From: Acidimicrobiaceae bacterium
GTDB lineage: Bacteria; Actinomycetota; Acidimicrobiia; Acidimicrobiales; RAAP-2
DNA length: 6,574 bases
Direction of reading: 5' to 3'
Assembly: GCA_003152555.1 (NCBI GenBank)
Contig: PMAL01000147.1
Location: forward strand, 1-6,574
Part shown: positions 1 to 5,842 of the stretch, in pieces
How the letters are laid out: the number at the start of each line of letters is the position of its first letter
Position numbering within the stretch: the stretch's first letter is position 1
Notes under the pieces: generated by a model
Database searches by the model: none
Told to the model about the DNA's origin: nothing
The model's input: only the letters and a program-made list of their open reading frames with translations
Made by a program: the position numbers and the translations under genes

Positions 1-633
1 CACGGCTACGAAGGCCAGGGGCCCGAGCACTCCAGCGGACGAATCGAACGATTCCTCTCCTTGTGCGCGCGCAACAACATGCGAGTGGCCCAGCCAACGT
101 CGGCAGCGCAGTACTTCCACTTGTTACGCAGTCAGGTGTTGCGCGAGCACGTCACGCCGCTGATTGTCTTCACTCCTAAGTCACTGCTGCGCGCGACCCA
201 GACCCGTTCATCACTCGTCGAATTTGAAAAGGGTTCCTTCCAAAAGGTGCTCGACGACAACGTGATCGACACGTCAGGAGTGACGCGGGTGGTCTTGGCG
301 ACCGGAAAGGTCGCGCTCGAGGCGATTGCTCGTCGCAACGAGATTGCGGCGACGTCGGTCGCGGTAGTTCGCGTCGAACAGATCTACCCCTGGCCGGTTC
401 CGGACCTCGCAAGGGTGGTGGCGAGCTACGCCAACGTCCAAGAGCTGGTCTGGCTGCAAGAAGAGCCCAAGAACATGGGTGCGTGGCCCTTCGTGCATCA
501 CGAGCTGCACCGAAATCATCGGGACGTGAAAGTTAGTCATGTGGCCCGGGCCGAATCGGCGAGCCCCGCGACGGGCAGTGCATTGGTGCACAGCGCCGAG
601 CAGGCCGACCTACTGCGCCGAGCCGTCGGATGA
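1..633 (+). CDS. kgd: 2-oxoglutarate dehydrogenase/decarboxylase E1 component, C-terminal part (5' end outside window)
   Basis: This is the last 210 residues of the ThDP-dependent E1 enzyme that decarboxylates 2-oxoglutarate in the TCA cycle and passes the succinyl group to a lipoyl carrier. The frame is open from base 1. The first residues, HGYEGQGPEHSSGRIERFL, are the family's strongly conserved C-terminal transketolase-fold signature, followed by VAQPTSAAQYFHLLR. Near the end, WLQEEPKNMGAWPF and the closing SASPATGSALVHSAEQ match the usual C-terminus, so the natural end is present. In many Actinomycetota this protein (Kgd) is fused to a succinyltransferase-like N-terminal domain, which lies outside the window; I therefore cannot tell the fused form from a plain SucA. 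The stop codon overlaps the next start by 4 bp (ATGA, 630-633). The identification is very secure; the symbol depends on the inferred phylum. Confidence 0.95.
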   Translation, partial: HGYEGQGPEHSSGRIERFLSLCARNNMRVAQPTSAAQYFHLLRSQVLREHVTPLIVFTPKSLLRATQTRSSLVEFEKGSFQKVLDDNVIDTSGVTRVVLATGKVALEAIARRNEIAATSVAVVRVEQIYPWPVPDLARVVASYANVQELVWLQEEPKNMGAWPFVHHELHRNHRDVKVSHVARAESASPATGSALVHSAEQADLLRRAVG

Positions 634-1709
634 GCCCGACGCGCCCGCCGCGTTTACGCGTGGTCGTCGATGGATCGAATTTCGCGACGGAGGGTCGCAC
701 GACGCCGAGCCTCGTCCAACTCGACGAAGCCGTGCGATCGTTCCTGGAGGAGAATCCCAGCGCCGAGATCATTGTGGTGGCCGACGCCAGCTTCGAACAC
801 CGAGTGGCACCCGGCGAGCGGGCGCGATTCAAAGATGCGGAATTGGCCGGAGAGATCGTCACGCCCCCGGCGGGCGCCGTCGGTCGGGGTGACGCCTTCA
901 TCTTGAAGATCGCCGACCGCATCAGTGGCGTGGTGCTCAGCAACGACTCGTTCCAGGAGTTTCATGATGAGTATCCGTGGCTCTTTGACATCGGTCGGCT
1001 CATCGGCGGCAAACCGGTGCCGGGCGTGGGCTGGATCTTCACGCCGCGTCAACCGGTGCGTGGCGTCAAGAGCGGACGAGCGGTCAAGAAGCTCTCGGTG
1101 GCCCTACCCAATGGCGCCCAACCGACCATTGGTACGACGTTGACGCCCGTGAAGTCCGTGAAGTTGCCGGCGAAAAAAGCCCCGACGAAGAGTGTCAAAC
1201 CTCCCGCCAAGCCCGTCAAGAAAATTGTCAAGAGCGTGGTCGAGACCCCTGTGAAAAAGAGTGTCGCCAAGGCGCCGACACCTTCAAAGAAGGCGCCAGC
1301 CAAAAAGGCGGCGAAGAAGGCCGCCAAGAAAGCGGCCAAGACTTCCGTCAAGGTGGCAGCGCCCGAGGCGATCAGTTCGCCCGCGCAGATGGTCGCCAGC
1401 ACGCCGGCGGTGGCGCTGCGACGTGGACGCCAAGCCGTCAATCCCGAAAAGGAGTTCGCGCTCTTTCGAGCGTCACACCGTCTGGGCTCGCGTGTCGAGG
1501 GCGAAGTGACGACGTTCACGTCGCACGGCGCCGTTATCAAAGTCATGCTCAAGAACGGTGAACACGTGGAGTGTTACGCGCCGACCACGTTGCTCGGCAC
1601 GCCGCCGCCCGCGCGAGCCCGCGACGTACTTAAACGTGGCGATCACAAGACGTTTCGACTGGTGACCGTCGACAGCGAACGACGAATTGCGGAGCTGGCC
1701 CTGCCGTGA
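630..1709 (+). CDS. NYN/Zc3h12a-like RNase domain protein with lysine-rich linker and C-terminal S1-like domain
   Basis: A 359-residue protein in three parts. Residues about 9-140 look like an NYN/Zc3h12a-like (PIN-fold) ribonuclease: VVVDGSNFATEG carries the first acidic residue (D14) and N17, VVADASF gives D52, GRGDAFILKIA gives D88 and VVLSNDSF gives N105-D106. These fit the acidic metal-binding positions of the fold, though Regnase-type enzymes often have two Asp where this has G87-D88. Residues about 173-241 are a Lys/Ala/Pro/Val-rich, probably disordered and highly basic segment with KSVK, PAKK and AKKA repeats like histone H1 tails. Residues about 284-358 resemble an S1 (OB-fold) RNA-binding domain: GSRVEGEVTTFTSHGAVIKV, then a late VDSERRIAELAL strand. 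No signal peptide or membrane segment is seen, so it is probably cytoplasmic. The ATG at 630 overlaps the upstream stop codon and has no clear Shine-Dalgarno sequence, which suggests translational coupling. An RNA-cleaving or RNA-processing role is inference; the target is unknown. Confidence 0.8.
   Translation: MSPTRPPRLRVVVDGSNFATEGRTTPSLVQLDEAVRSFLEENPSAEIIVVADASFEHRVAPGERARFKDAELAGEIVTPPAGAVGRGDAFILKIADRISGVVLSNDSFQEFHDEYPWLFDIGRLIGGKPVPGVGWIFTPRQPVRGVKSGRAVKKLSVALPNGAQPTIGTTLTPVKSVKLPAKKAPTKSVKPPAKPVKKIVKSVVETPVKKSVAKAPTPSKKAPAKKAAKKAAKKAAKTSVKVAAPEAISSPAQMVASTPAVALRRGRQAVNPEKEFALFRASHRLGSRVEGEVTTFTSHGAVIKVMLKNGEHVECYAPTTLLGTPPPARARDVLKRGDHKTFRLVTVDSERRIAELALP
1146..1352 (+). repeat. Lysine-rich degenerate repeat tract inside the NYN/S1 gene
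   Basis: This stretch encodes residues 173-241 of the NYN/S1 protein. Short units recur: V-K-S/L/P, P-A-K and, from about 1287 to 1346, A-K-K-A-A-K-K. Both AAG and AAA lysine codons are used, so the repeat is stronger at protein than at DNA level. Similar Lys/Ala/Pro tails occur in actinobacterial nucleoid proteins such as HupB and in histone H1-like proteins, where they bind nucleic acid non-specifically. Here the tract joins a putative nuclease domain to a putative RNA-binding domain. Such tracts commonly vary in length between related strains. Confidence 0.75.
1691..1694 (+). promoter_or_regulatory. Candidate Shine-Dalgarno (GGAG) for the FabZ-family gene
   Basis: GGAG lies 11 bases before the GTG at 1706, inside the end of the NYN/S1 gene. 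It favours GTG 1706 over the in-frame ATG at 1721, which has no comparable purine-rich site close upstream. A four-base match in GC-rich DNA is weak evidence. Confidence 0.35.
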
Positions 1710-2140
1710 GTGAACTATCGATGAATCCCTCGGACTGGTTGCCGCATCGGCCACCTTTTCTCTTGCTCGACACGATTCTGAGCATTGAACCCGGGAAACG
1801 GGCGCAAGCTCAGTGGACGCTTCACGGTGATGAGTGGTTCTTTCCCGGACACTTTCCCGGACGGCCCACGACGCCGGGGGTGTTGCTCTTAGAGTCCATT
1901 GCCCAGTGCGGCGCCGTGGTGATCTTGAGCGAGCCGAAGTACACCGGACGCCTTCCCCTCTTCGGCGGTGTGGAACACGCGCGGTTCCGCCGACAAGTGT
2001 TGCCGGGCGATACCGTGACGCTCGAATGCGATATCACTCGACTATCGGCTCGCGGCGGCAAGGGCCACGGTCGAGCCAGCGTCGACGGCCAACTGGCCGT
2101 CGAAAGCGACCTGCTGTTCATCCTGGCGGACGAAGGGTGA
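1706..2140 (+). CDS. fabZ: 3-hydroxyacyl-ACP dehydratase, FabZ family
   Basis: A 144-residue hot-dog-fold protein, a normal FabZ length. FabZ dehydrates 3-hydroxyacyl-ACP to trans-2-enoyl-ACP in the type II fatty-acid elongation cycle in the cytoplasm. The visible family pattern is LPHRPPFLLLD (residues 12-22), then FFPGHFPGRPTTPGVLLLES with the catalytic His49 (GHFPG) and Glu63 (LLLES), followed by IAQCGAV. Later HARFRRQVLPGDTVTLECD matches the conserved ARFKRPVVPGD region of the family. The start is taken as GTG 1706, overlapping the previous stop (GTGA); an ATG at 1721 would remove five residues ahead of the conserved domain and cannot be excluded. Its neighbours are not fatty-acid genes, so it may be a stand-alone or second FabZ-like dehydratase with another acyl substrate; the symbol reflects family rather than proven role. 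Confidence 0.85.
   Translation: MSELSMNPSDWLPHRPPFLLLDTILSIEPGKRAQAQWTLHGDEWFFPGHFPGRPTTPGVLLLESIAQCGAVVILSEPKYTGRLPLFGGVEHARFRRQVLPGDTVTLECDITRLSARGGKGHGRASVDGQLAVESDLLFILADEG
2125..2130 (+). promoter_or_regulatory. Candidate Shine-Dalgarno (GGCGGA) for the exonuclease III gene
   Basis: The purine-rich GGCGGA ends six bases before the GTG at 2137, within the last codons of the FabZ-family gene. Its spacing is suitable and it supports starting exonuclease III at the GTGA overlap, where family homology begins, instead of in the long open extension upstream. The match to the consensus is imperfect. Confidence 0.35.
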
Positions 2141-2898
2141 AGGTAGCCACTTGGAACGTCAATTCTCTGACGGCCCGCTGGTTTCGTGTTGAAGAGTGGT
2201 TGGTAGCCAATGCGCCCGACATTCTGCTCATCCAAGAAACGAAACAAGATGACGCGAAGTTTCCGTTCGCGTTGCTGAATGAACTTGGTTACGGGGCTGC
2301 CCACCACGGCCAGGGGCAATGGAACGGTGTCGCGATCCTGTCCAAGGTTGGCATTGACGACGTGGTTCGCGGTTTTGGCGACAACGACCCCGAGGCGCGC
2401 CTCATTGGTGCCACCTGCGGTGGTGTGCGGGTGTATTCCTGTTACGTGCCCAATGGGCGAGCGCTTGACGATCCCCACTACGTCTACAAACTGAAGTGGC
2501 TCGCCCAATTGCGCGACCTCGTTGACCAGCGCGACCGTTCAATGCACATCGTGGTCGGCGGGGACTTCAACGTCGCGCCGCACGATCTCGACTGCTACGA
2601 CCCGAGCGTGTTCCAAGGCGCGACGCACGTCAGCGAGCCCGAGCGCGAGGCCCTGCGGGCGATCGAAGCGACCGGCCTGGTCGACCTCACGTGGTCCCTG
2701 CATCCCGATGAACAAATCTTCACGTGGTGGGACTATCGCAACGGCTCGTTTCACCGCAACTGGGGCCTGCGAATTGATCTGCTTTTCGTTGACCCCGAAC
2801 TACGCGCGATCACGACAGCCACCTACGTTGACCGTGAGGCGCGCAAGGGCGAGAAACCCTCGGACCACGTGCCGGTGGTGGCGGACTTCGCGCTCTAG
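2137..2898 (+). CDS. xth: Exodeoxyribonuclease III (AP endonuclease family)
   Basis: A 253-residue metal-dependent enzyme of the endonuclease/exonuclease/phosphatase fold. The family cuts DNA at abasic sites and trims 3' ends during base-excision repair. All signature motifs are present in order: WNVNSLTAR with N7; LLIQETK with metal-binding E34; GVAILSK; SCYVPNG with Y103; GGDFNVAP with D143 and N145; LRIDLLFVD with D214; and SDHVPV with the D243-H244 pair. Length is normal for the family (about 250-270). The frame stays open about 100 codons further upstream, but that part overlaps the FabZ-family gene and has no family similarity; GTG 2137 begins exactly at the conserved V-x-T/S-W-N-V-N strand and overlaps the upstream stop as GTGA. 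It is the last gene of the forward block, and its TAG stop lies in the CTAG shared with the opposing gene. Confidence 0.95.
   Translation: MKVATWNVNSLTARWFRVEEWLVANAPDILLIQETKQDDAKFPFALLNELGYGAAHHGQGQWNGVAILSKVGIDDVVRGFGDNDPEARLIGATCGGVRVYSCYVPNGRALDDPHYVYKLKWLAQLRDLVDQRDRSMHIVVGGDFNVAPHDLDCYDPSVFQGATHVSEPEREALRAIEATGLVDLTWSLHPDEQIFTWWDYRNGSFHRNWGLRIDLLFVDPELRAITTATYVDREARKGEKPSDHVPVVADFAL
2895..2898. other. CTAG palindrome supplying stop codons for both convergent genes
   Basis: The forward exonuclease III gene ends with TAG at 2896-2898. The reverse ThDP-enzyme gene ends with TAG read from 2897 to 2895. Both lie in the self-complementary tetranucleotide CTAG, so the two coding regions overlap by four bases tail to tail. 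No strong hairpin followed by a T run is seen nearby on either strand, so any transcription ending must occur inside the opposing gene or by a factor-dependent route. Confidence 0.9.
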
Positions 2899-4451
2899 GT
2901 CAGACCCTTGGGTAGGACGGCCTCGATGAACATGGGGCCGGGCGTCGCGTAGGAGCGTTGCAGGGCACTCACCAGCTCATCGGTGGTCGTGACCCGCGTG
3001 CTGGGCACGCCCTGGGCCGACGCCAGCGCGCACAGGTCGATCGTCGGGTTGTCGAGTTCCAACATGCGCTGGCTCGCGAGTCCGTCAGTGACCGCGCCCA
3101 CACGTTGACGTTCGAGAGTAAGGATGGCGTAGCTGCGATTGGACAGTCCCACTACGGTGACGTCCAGACTTTCGCGCGCCATAGTCCAGAGCGCTTGCAG
3201 GGTGTACATCATTGATCCGTCAGCTTCGAGTGCCAGCACGCGCTGCCCACTGCCCACTGCCGCGCCCACTGCGCTGGGCAGTCCAAAGCCAATCGATCCA
3301 CCGCTCAGGGTCATCAGTCGGTGGGGTAGGGAAAACTGCGTCGCCCCGTAGAGATGTATCCCGCCCGTGATTGATTCGTCGGCGATGATGAGGCCCTCGG
3401 GAATGGTCGCGGCCACGGCGGCGGCCAAACTCTGCGACGTGAGTTCTCCGTGCGGCACGCCTGGTCCTTCGCCGCTCGGTGACGCAACGACCGGAGCTTC
3501 CAGGCCGTCCACCAACGCCCGCAGTGCCGCCGACGTGTCACAGCCCGGAGGTGCGAGGTCAATGACCTCGCACTGGTCGCTCGTCAGCCGACTCTTCACG
3601 TCCGGGTGCGCAAAGAAGCCAACGGGTGCGGTACTACCAATAAGGATCAGTGCCTCGAGGTCCTGCAGTTGGGGAATGGCGAACTCGCTCAGGTAAATGA
3701 GACGCTCGGGACTGACCACACCGGCTCCGCGGTCCATGATCGTGGGGAACGTCTCCATGATGAGCCGCGCGCCGGTAGCGTGGGCGACACGTTGGGCTAG
3801 GGCCAACCGCTCGCCAGTGACGGCGTCACCACCCACGAGCAGTGCGGCTTTTTTCGTTCGCAGCACGTTGATCGACTGACCAATGAGGTGTTCGTCCGGT
3901 TCGGCGAGACTCACCCGCGACGCCAGTGGCCACTCATTGGGTTCGTTGGTGACCTCGCCCCACGAGACATTGGCCGGTAACACCAAGGTGGCGATGCGCC
4001 CTGGCGGACCGTAGGCGGCGCTGACGGCGTCGGCGGCATCTTGGGCCACCTCGTTGGGACTTTGCGTGCTTCGCTGCCAACCTTTTAACGAACTGGCAAT
4101 GGCGGCAATGTCACTCTGCAGCGGCGAGTCATACTGCGTGTGGTACGTCGCATGATCGCCAACGATATTGAGCAACGGCACTCGCGCGCGGCGAGCGTTG
4201 TGCAAATTGGCCCAGCCGTTGGCGAGGCCGGGACCGAGGTGCAGCAACGTCGCGGCCGGTCGCCCCGTGACTCGCGCGTAGCCGTCGGCGGCCCCCGTTG
4301 CGACGCCCTCGAACAAACAGAGGATGCCGCGCATCTCGGACACGTCGTCGAGCCCCGCCACGAAGTGCATCTCGGACGTGCCGGGGTTGGCGAAGCAGGT
4401 TGTCACGTTGTTGTGCGTCAACGTCTTGAGCAGTGCGTGCGCGCCGTTCAC
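2895..4451 (-). CDS. ThDP-dependent enzyme, acetolactate synthase large subunit-like / benzoylformate decarboxylase-like
   Basis: A 518-residue three-domain ThDP enzyme acting on 2-oxoacids. The N-terminal Pyr domain contains FANPGTSEMHF and LFEGVATGAADGYAR, with the ThDP-activating Glu48; its presence argues against glyoxylate carboligase, which lacks this Glu. LLHLGPGLANG places His71 where benzoylformate decarboxylase has its catalytic His70. The central domain spans about 190-320. The C-terminal PP domain has ADGSMMYTLQALW from residue 410 and LSNRSYAIL from 436, the Mg-ThDP motif (D411, N438), with Ala410 where the family usually has Gly. From memory it most resembles an uncharacterised group labelled 'acetolactate synthase large subunit' (PRK07586-like), which I believe is not the biosynthetic IlvB; IlvB is longer and works with IlvN, absent here. 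The start is GTG 4451, overlapping the FAD oxidase stop (GTGA), without a visible Shine-Dalgarno. Decarboxylase or ligase activity and substrate are unresolved. Confidence 0.85.
   Translation of the reverse strand: MNGAHALLKTLTHNNVTTCFANPGTSEMHFVAGLDDVSEMRGILCLFEGVATGAADGYARVTGRPAATLLHLGPGLANGWANLHNARRARVPLLNIVGDHATYHTQYDSPLQSDIAAIASSLKGWQRSTQSPNEVAQDAADAVSAAYGPPGRIATLVLPANVSWGEVTNEPNEWPLASRVSLAEPDEHLIGQSINVLRTKKAALLVGGDAVTGERLALAQRVAHATGARLIMETFPTIMDRGAGVVSPERLIYLSEFAIPQLQDLEALILIGSTAPVGFFAHPDVKSRLTSDQCEVIDLAPPGCDTSAALRALVDGLEAPVVASPSGEGPGVPHGELTSQSLAAAVAATIPEGLIIADESITGGIHLYGATQFSLPHRLMTLSGGSIGFGLPSAVGAAVGSGQRVLALEADGSMMYTLQALWTMARESLDVTVVGLSNRSYAILTLERQRVGAVTDGLASQRMLELDNPTIDLCALASAQGVPSTRVTTTDELVSALQRSYATPGPMFIEAVLPKGLT
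3551..3573. repeat. Perfect 11-bp inverted repeat with 1-base centre, inside the ThDP-enzyme gene
   Basis: The arms GTGCGAGGTCA (3551-3561) and TGACCTCGCAC (3563-3573) are exact reverse complements around a single A at 3562. The site lies within codons for about residues 293-300 of the ThDP enzyme, between its central and C-terminal domains. In RNA it could form a stem of about ten pairs with a three-base loop; in DNA it has the form of a dimeric-protein operator. No T run follows, so it is not a typical terminator. Function is unknown and it may be chance. Confidence 0.6.
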
Positions 4452-5842
4452 GGCAGTGGCCGGTCGTCGAGAAGCCGGTAGGGATTTAACAGCTGCTCGG
4501 GATCGAAGACCGCCTTTATCTTCCTTTGGAGTTCAAGCAGTATCGGATCGGTGAGCGCGAGGTACGGGCCCTGCTTGTCGAGCCCAATTCCGTGTTCGCC
4601 GGAGATCTGCCCACCGAGTCCGAGGCCGAAAGCGAAGAGTTCGTAGACCAATGCGGCGCGCCGTTCCTCATCATCTTGGAAGATGGATAGGTGTACGTTG
4701 CCGTCGCCGACGTGCCCGCAACCGAAAATGAGTGCGCCATGACGCTCGGCCATGCGCTGCGCTTCTTCGAGAAACACCGGCACGGTCGAGCGCGGCACGA
4801 CGACGTCGATGATCTCGTTGGCGCCGGCCGCCTTGGAGACCCAGAAGAGACTCTCGCGCGCTTTGATGAGTCGGGGTGCCGCGTGGTCAGGCAAGACAAA
4901 GAGGTCTAACGCGCCACCCGATTCGACAAGCGCCGCGAGTTCGCCGAGGTCGCCCTCCAGTTGCTCGGCGGTTCGTGTCTCCAAGACAATCAGCAGGTAA
5001 GCCGCGGTCTTGGCGGCGATCTCGGCGTTGATGCCCAGTTCGAATGAGGCGGCCTGGGTCATGCCAATCATCGTGGGCGCGTCGGCGTACTCCAGGATCG
5101 AGGGCTCCAAACCGGAGGCAACAATGGAGGGCACGATGCGGGTCACGTCGTTCAGCGAACTGAAGGGCACCAGGATCGTGGCCGAATGGGCGAACGTCGG
5201 CGAGAGCCGAAGTGTGATTTCGGTGACGAGGGCCAAGGTGCCTTCGCTACCGACCACCAGTTGGGTGAGGTCGTAGCCCGACGACGACTTCATTACCGGT
5301 GCACCGGTGCGCACCACCGTGCCGTCAATGAGGACAAGTTCGAGTCCGAGCACGTGCTGGCGCGTCACGCCGTGACGCACCGCGCGCATGCCGCCGGCGT
5401 TGGTATTGACGTTGCCGCCGAGGGAGCCGGAGAGTTCTCCCGGAAAGACGGGGTAACGCAGCCCACTGGGCTCGAGGGCTTCGCCAAGTTCAATGAGGGT
5501 GATGCCCGGTTGCACCACCGCGACGTGGTCGTTGACGTCGAGTCGCAGCACCTGGTTCATGCGCGAGAAACTCATGACGATGCCGCCCGGTACGGGAGTG
5601 ACGGCGCCCGAAAGTCCCGTCCCCGAACCGCGCGGAGTGATGGGCACCTTGAACTCGCTCGCCAGTTTGGCGATGTCGACGACCTGCTGGGTATTTGCCG
5701 GGCGCACGACTGCGAAGGGCTCACTTTCGCGTGGATGAAGCGTCTCGTCGTGCAAATCCTCGAGATTATGATCGGGCGAAAAGGTCGCGGCGTCGGCGCC
5801 GACGATGGCGATGAGTTCGTTACGCAGGTCCCGAGTTTCCAC
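4448..5842 (-). CDS. FAD-linked 2-hydroxyacid oxidase/dehydrogenase, GlcD / D-lactate dehydrogenase type
   Basis: A 464-residue flavoprotein of the vanillyl-alcohol-oxidase superfamily, of normal length for GlcD-like enzymes, which oxidise glycolate, D-lactate, D-2-hydroxyglutarate or related acids to 2-oxoacids. The FAD-binding PCMH domain covers about 40-215: PRGSGTGLSGA (70-80), FPGELSGSLGGNVNTNAGG (133-151) and SSGYDLTQLVVGSEGTLALV (187-206). The C-terminal cap has the metal-site motif GHVGDGNVH (376-384) and ISGEHGIGLDK (413-423), closing with VFDPEQLLNPYRL. No membrane segment or signal peptide is visible. The start is GTG 5842; no alternative ATG, GTG or TTG occurs in the next codons, so it overlaps the end of the helicase gene by 23 bp. 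No GlcE or GlcF partner is adjacent, so it is probably a single-subunit enzyme. The 4-bp overlap with the ThDP-enzyme gene suggests coupled expression and possibly consecutive reactions. The substrate is not predictable. Confidence 0.9.
   Translation of the reverse strand: METRDLRNELIAIVGADAATFSPDHNLEDLHDETLHPRESEPFAVVRPANTQQVVDIAKLASEFKVPITPRGSGTGLSGAVTPVPGGIVMSFSRMNQVLRLDVNDHVAVVQPGITLIELGEALEPSGLRYPVFPGELSGSLGGNVNTNAGGMRAVRHGVTRQHVLGLELVLIDGTVVRTGAPVMKSSSGYDLTQLVVGSEGTLALVTEITLRLSPTFAHSATILVPFSSLNDVTRIVPSIVASGLEPSILEYADAPTMIGMTQAASFELGINAEIAAKTAAYLLIVLETRTAEQLEGDLGELAALVESGGALDLFVLPDHAAPRLIKARESLFWVSKAAGANEIIDVVVPRSTVPVFLEEAQRMAERHGALIFGCGHVGDGNVHLSIFQDDEERRAALVYELFAFGLGLGGQISGEHGIGLDKQGPYLALTDPILLELQRKIKAVFDPEQLLNPYRLLDDRPLP

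Noticed and set aside
1173..1179. Run of six A followed by G as a possible frameshift site in the lysine tract
   Set aside because: In the reading frame it is GCG AAA AAA GCC, which does not fit the X-XXY-YYZ slippery pattern, and the zero frame continues into a good S1-like domain.
1049..1552. Reverse-strand open frame encoding a Leu/Phe/Ala-rich, membrane-protein-like product
   Set aside because: It is the antisense image of the lysine-rich tract: Lys codons AAG/AAA read as CTT/TTT on the other strand. The forward frame has recognisable domains on both sides.
1834..2136. About 100-codon open extension upstream of exonuclease III in the same frame
   Set aside because: It overlaps the well-supported FabZ-family gene in another frame and is rich in Arg without family similarity; exonuclease III homology begins precisely at GTG 2137.
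1822..2508. 228-codon open frame on the reverse strand
   Set aside because: It lies opposite two confidently identified forward genes and shows no recognisable motif.
2904..2914. ACCCTTGGGT as a possible terminator hairpin at the convergent junction
   Set aside because: The stem is at most four pairs with a two-base loop and has no T run, so it is too weak for an intrinsic terminator.
5295..5308. Perfect 14-bp palindrome ACCGGTGCACCGGT
   Set aside because: A palindrome of this length is expected about 0.4 times by chance in a window this size, and it also arises from a short tandem ACCGGTGC within coding sequence.
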